DNA of 15,973 nt from an uncultured Pirellulaceae bacterium (GTDB lineage Bacteria > Planctomycetota > Planctomycetia > Pirellulales > Pirellulaceae). Where the stretch lies: positions 1 through 15,973 of the forward strand of contig CAKQNH010000026.1 in assembly GCA_934255105.1 (NCBI GenBank). The letters are read 5' to 3'. Position 1 is the stretch's first letter. The number at the start of each line of letters is the position of its first letter. The position numbers and the translations under genes were made by a program. Of the stretch, positions 13,018 through 15,973 are shown piece after piece. The notes beneath the pieces were generated by a model. The model saw only the letters and a program-made list of their open reading frames with translations, ran no database searches and was not told the origin of the DNA.

Positions 13018-15973
13018 TTTCCCGCGATTAATCGAACACGCCTTCCCATTGGAAGAAACGTCCATTGACTCGGTGCATGAGAAGAATGTTAGGCATGGGC
13101 ATATTTCAACGCTTCACATCTGGCCCGCGCGTCGGCCATTGGCCGCTTGTCGCGCGGCGCTGATTGCAACGCTGCTGCCTGATCCTGGAACAGCGGAGGG
13201 ACGACGTGAACTGTGCGAGAAGATTGCAGGCAAAGTCGTCAAGAAGATTGAACGCAAAAAGATGCCAAATGGTCAAATCGTCGAACGCGTGAAGAAGGAG
13301 ACGGAAGGCGGCATTCTGCACTGGGGCCGTGAAACAGAAAACGCGGAAACGCTGCAATGGTTTCGTGACGAGATTCGAAAGGCTTATGGAGGACGAGCTC
13401 CCAAGGTGCTCGATCCATTCGCTGGTGGTGGAGCGATTCCGCTGGAAGCCATGCGACTAGGTTGCGAAGCGACAGCAGTGGACATCAACCCAGTGGCTTG
13501 GTTCATATTGAAGTGCACGCTTGAATACCCGCAAAAGCTAGCTGGGCAGACGCGTCAGCTACCGGAATTTATATTGCGCAATGATGAGTTTATGGCGGAA
13601 TTTTTTAAAAAAGCCAAGGGCTATTCTAAGACGGAGGTTCGGGCAGCGTTGACGAAGCTGCACGAGCGATTGAAGAAGCGAAAGAAGTGGAACGATACCA
13701 GCCAATCTCAGCAGACCTTTGGCTTCGTCAGTGAGAATGAAGACTACGAAGGTGAGCTTCATGCTGACTTGGCTTGGCACGTACGTGCTTGGGGGCAATG
13801 GGTGCTCGAACAAGCACGAATTGACTTGGCGAAGTTTTATCCAATCTACGCTGATTTTGAACCCTTGAAGAAAGACAGCGTTGCTTATGAACCGTTGCCG
13901 ATGCGATTACTTTCCACTAGAGACGATGGTACGCCTGACATTGAGTCTCTCAATGGTGAGTTTTCTGAAGACTATCTGGCTGTAAAGGGAAATCCACGTT
14001 GGATCGCGAAACCTTCAGTCGCTTATCTAGCCGCACGTACGGTCGAGTGCAAGAATTGTCGCGTAAGAATACCTTTGCTGAAGACATTGTGGCTTTGCAA
14101 GAAGCCAACGAAACGTGTTCTACTCAAACTCAACATCGATAAAGCAAAAAACTTAGTCAACTTTTCCATCGTTTACAATGTGCCCGTCAAAGGAGGGAAC
14201 ACCGCGCAAAAGCGTGAATACGACAAGTCTCTTGGAATGGGAACTATGAGTCGGGCAGGGGCGAAATGCCCCTGTTGTCCTGCAATTATGACGATGGAGG
14301 ACATTCGAGTTGCCGGAAGAGGTGGGCAACTAGGAAGTGCTCTTACCGCTGTAGTTTGTGACAGTCCTTCTGGCAAAGTGTATCGGCTTCCAACGGAACA
14401 TGAAGTATCGATGGCGGTAGTGAACACAGACGTACTCGATGTAATTTCTACCAAGATTCCTTTTGGACTGCCTGAAGAACCGACGCCAGCAGGCGGTGGA
14501 ACAGGGGCAGGTCGAGCTTTTAGTGTCCAAGGTTACGGCTTGATGCGTTGGCGAGATCTATTTACTACACGTCAGTTGCATTCTCTCGCGACATTCGTTG
14601 AAAAGATACAGCACTGTCGCTTGGAAGTTGAGAAGCTTGGAATGCCTCTTGAATGGAGAGAAGCGATAAATCTGGCGCTTGGATTAGCTGTGGACCGGGT
14701 TGCAAACCGGGCGAGTTGTCTTTGCATTTGGAACATGCCTGCAGAGAAAATCGAGCAGACATTTGCTCGATTTGCGCTGCCCATCATGTGGGATTGGGCT
14801 GAATCTAATCCTCTTGCAGATGCAAGCGGCAACTTTCTTGGTGAAATTGATTGGATCTCTCTTGTAATAAATCACATATCCATAGCGAGTGGCTCATCAC
14901 CAAGCGCGAGTATTTTCAGACAATCCGCCAAAATTGAGTTGAGAACAAAATTCGATTTAGTAGTTACGGACCCGCCGTATTATGATGCCATACCGTACTC
15001 AGATTTAATGGACTTTTTTTATGTCTGGCTCAGGCGTTCAATGTCAGGCGCATCAGCTGATATCGATAGAGTAATTGCAGATAATCGTTTATCGCCCAAG
15101 TGGGTACATAGTGAATGTGACGGCGAACTGATTGATGACTCAAGTAGGCACGGAGGTGATGCCGCTACTTCGAAGGCAGTTTATGAGGAGGGTATGGCTG
15201 ATGTCTTCCGACGCTGCTATGACGTCCTGAGGGATGAGGGGCGACTCGTAATCGTTTTTGCACACAAGCATCCTGATGCCTGGGATACGTTGGTGTCCGC
15301 AATAATCAAAGCCGGGTTTGTAGTGGATGGTAGTTGGCCAATTCAAACAGAACGATCTGGCCGAATGAGGGCTAACTCATCAGCAGCGCTTGCGTCCTCT
15401 GTTTGGCTCGTTTGCAAAAAACGACCTATGTCAGCCAAGCCTGGCTGGGACAATAGAGTGCTTGATGAGATGCGTACAAAGATCGCAACGCAGCTTCGCG
15501 AGTTTTGGGATGCAGGGATTCGCGGGCCGGACTTTGTTTGGGCTGCAACAGGCCCTGCAATGGAAGCCTACAGTAAACATCCAGTTGTACGTAAGGCGTT
15601 AATCGATGGCGAAGTAATGACTGTCAGCGAGTTTCTGACGCACGTCCGTCGAATGGTCGTTGACTATGTAGTCGGGCAGGTACTGACGGGAGCCAAGGAA
15701 AATGAGACTGTCGCAGCGGATCGTTTGGACGAGGTGACTGCGTATTACCTTCTTCATCGATACGATTTCCGAATGGACGAAGCTCCGATAGGCGCTTGTA
15801 TTCTCTACGCTACAGCATGTGGATTGTCAGATACGGAATTAGAACGAACTTGGGATGTGTTGGTTCGAGGAAATGCTTCATCAGATGAAGAGGCTGATGA
15901 TGAAGTTGATGTCGACAGCGACGATACAGATACTGATGCTGAAGCGTCTGGAAGCGGTAGCAAGGTGAAATTG
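13010..15973 (+). CDS. DUF1156/COG1743 adenine-specific DNA methylase, 3'-truncated by window edge
   Basis: The frame is open for 988 codons to the window end with no stop. N-terminal DUF1156 is clear: FPLEETS, then EKNVRHGHISTLHIWPARRP and LAACRA (about 12-50). Methylase motif I is DPFAGGG (135-141), followed by VDINPVA; motif IV is DPPYYDA (654-660), indicating N6-adenine or N4-cytosine amino methylation, with adenine expected for this family. Between them a zinc ribbon is formed by C347/C350 and C420/C423, matching the COG1743 description (methylase with Zn ribbon). The last part is strongly acidic and Ser/Asp-rich (about 955-984), probably a linker, and the end lies outside. The ATG at 13010 overlaps the membrane-protein stop by 8 bases; AGGA lies 11 bases upstream. 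It probably marks self DNA for the SNF2-containing system. Family assignment is very secure. Confidence 0.93.
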   Translation, partial: MSDFPRLIEHAFPLEETSIDSVHEKNVRHGHISTLHIWPARRPLAACRAALIATLLPDPGTAEGRRELCEKIAGKVVKKIERKKMPNGQIVERVKKETEGGILHWGRETENAETLQWFRDEIRKAYGGRAPKVLDPFAGGGAIPLEAMRLGCEATAVDINPVAWFILKCTLEYPQKLAGQTRQLPEFILRNDEFMAEFFKKAKGYSKTEVRAALTKLHERLKKRKKWNDTSQSQQTFGFVSENEDYEGELHADLAWHVRAWGQWVLEQARIDLAKFYPIYADFEPLKKDSVAYEPLPMRLLSTRDDGTPDIESLNGEFSEDYLAVKGNPRWIAKPSVAYLAARTVECKNCRVRIPLLKTLWLCKKPTKRVLLKLNIDKAKNLVNFSIVYNVPVKGGNTAQKREYDKSLGMGTMSRAGAKCPCCPAIMTMEDIRVAGRGGQLGSALTAVVCDSPSGKVYRLPTEHEVSMAVVNTDVLDVISTKIPFGLPEEPTPAGGGTGAGRAFSVQGYGLMRWRDLFTTRQLHSLATFVEKIQHCRLEVEKLGMPLEWREAINLALGLAVDRVANRASCLCIWNMPAEKIEQTFARFALPIMWDWAESNPLADASGNFLGEIDWISLVINHISIASGSSPSASIFRQSAKIELRTKFDLVVTDPPYYDAIPYSDLMDFFYVWLRRSMSGASADIDRVIADNRLSPKWVHSECDGELIDDSSRHGGDAATSKAVYEEGMADVFRRCYDVLRDEGRLVIVFAHKHPDAWDTLVSAIIKAGFVVDGSWPIQTERSGRMRANSSAALASSVWLVCKKRPMSAKPGWDNRVLDEMRTKIATQLREFWDAGIRGPDFVWAATGPAMEAYSKHPVVRKALIDGEVMTVSEFLTHVRRMVVDYVVGQVLTGAKENETVAADRLDEVTAYYLLHRYDFRMDEAPIGACILYATACGLSDTELERTWDVLVRGNASSDEEADDEVDVDSDDTDTDAEASGSGSKVKL

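Noticed and set aside
13602..13613. TTTTTTAAAAAA run in the methylase gene as a possible frameshift site
   Set aside because: The zero frame continues without a stop for the whole window and encodes expected motifs on both sides, so no frameshift is needed.
7761..15973. Calling the plus operon DISARM outright
   Set aside because: DrmA and DrmB are not in the window and the HTH fusion, MBL and membrane genes are not DISARM core genes; the downstream sequence is needed.
1..15973. CRISPR array, tRNA, insertion sequence or attachment site
   Set aside because: No spaced direct repeats, tRNA-like cloverleaf, transposase motif or terminal inverted repeat was seen on either strand.

Overview
The window is bacterial, gene-dense and moderately GC-rich. 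Short gene overlaps, GGAG-type ribosome sites and duplicated TFIIB-type zinc-ribbon proteins would fit a planctomycete (Pirellulales-like), but no rRNA, tRNA or housekeeping gene fixes the taxonomy, so this is a weak inference. It reads as an accessory or defence island with three blocks.

Block A (1-2549, plus strand) is one tight operon: a 5'-truncated GT-A glycosyltransferase, a second full-length paralogue, a 137-residue protein that is 31% proline and ends in Gly-Cys, and a radical SAM enzyme with CxxxCxxC plus about seven further cysteines. Start/stop overlaps or close spacing tie the genes together. A precursor peptide with a radical SAM maturase and glycosyltransferases (RiPP-like) is a reasonable but unproven reading.

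Block B (7593-2565, minus strand) begins with a ComEC-like metallo-beta-lactamase (MBL) protein overlapping a 758-residue fusion of an E2-like domain, an E1/ThiF domain and a JAB/JAMM isopeptidase: a whole ubiquitin-like conjugation and removal machine in one chain, with no ubiquitin-like protein visible. A minus-strand terminator follows in a 424-base gene-free gap. Then come a two-zinc-ribbon protein and a PLD-family nuclease, convergent with block A.

Block C (7761-15973, plus strand) diverges from block B across a 167-base region where two back-to-back promoters overlap at their -35 boxes. Genes: a helicase with XRE HTH, SNF2 and DUF3883 parts; a second ComEC-like MBL gene broken by one in-frame amber codon; a predicted four-helix membrane protein; and a DUF1156/COG1743 adenine-specific DNA methylase running off the window. 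Start/stop overlaps of 4, 4 and 8 bases suggest a single translationally coupled transcript. The SNF2-DUF3883 plus DUF1156 pair resembles DISARM-like and DUF1156/DUF499-type anti-phage loci. A 13-bp palindrome centred on the block C -10 box could be an operator for the HTH of the helicase itself.

The main candidates for something undescribed are (i) the divergent pairing of an MBL + E2-E1-JAB cassette with an HTH-SNF2-DUF3883 / MBL / membrane protein / DUF1156 methylase operon, and (ii) the proline-rich protein + radical SAM + twin glycosyltransferase cassette. All functional statements rest on motif reading; no database search was possible.
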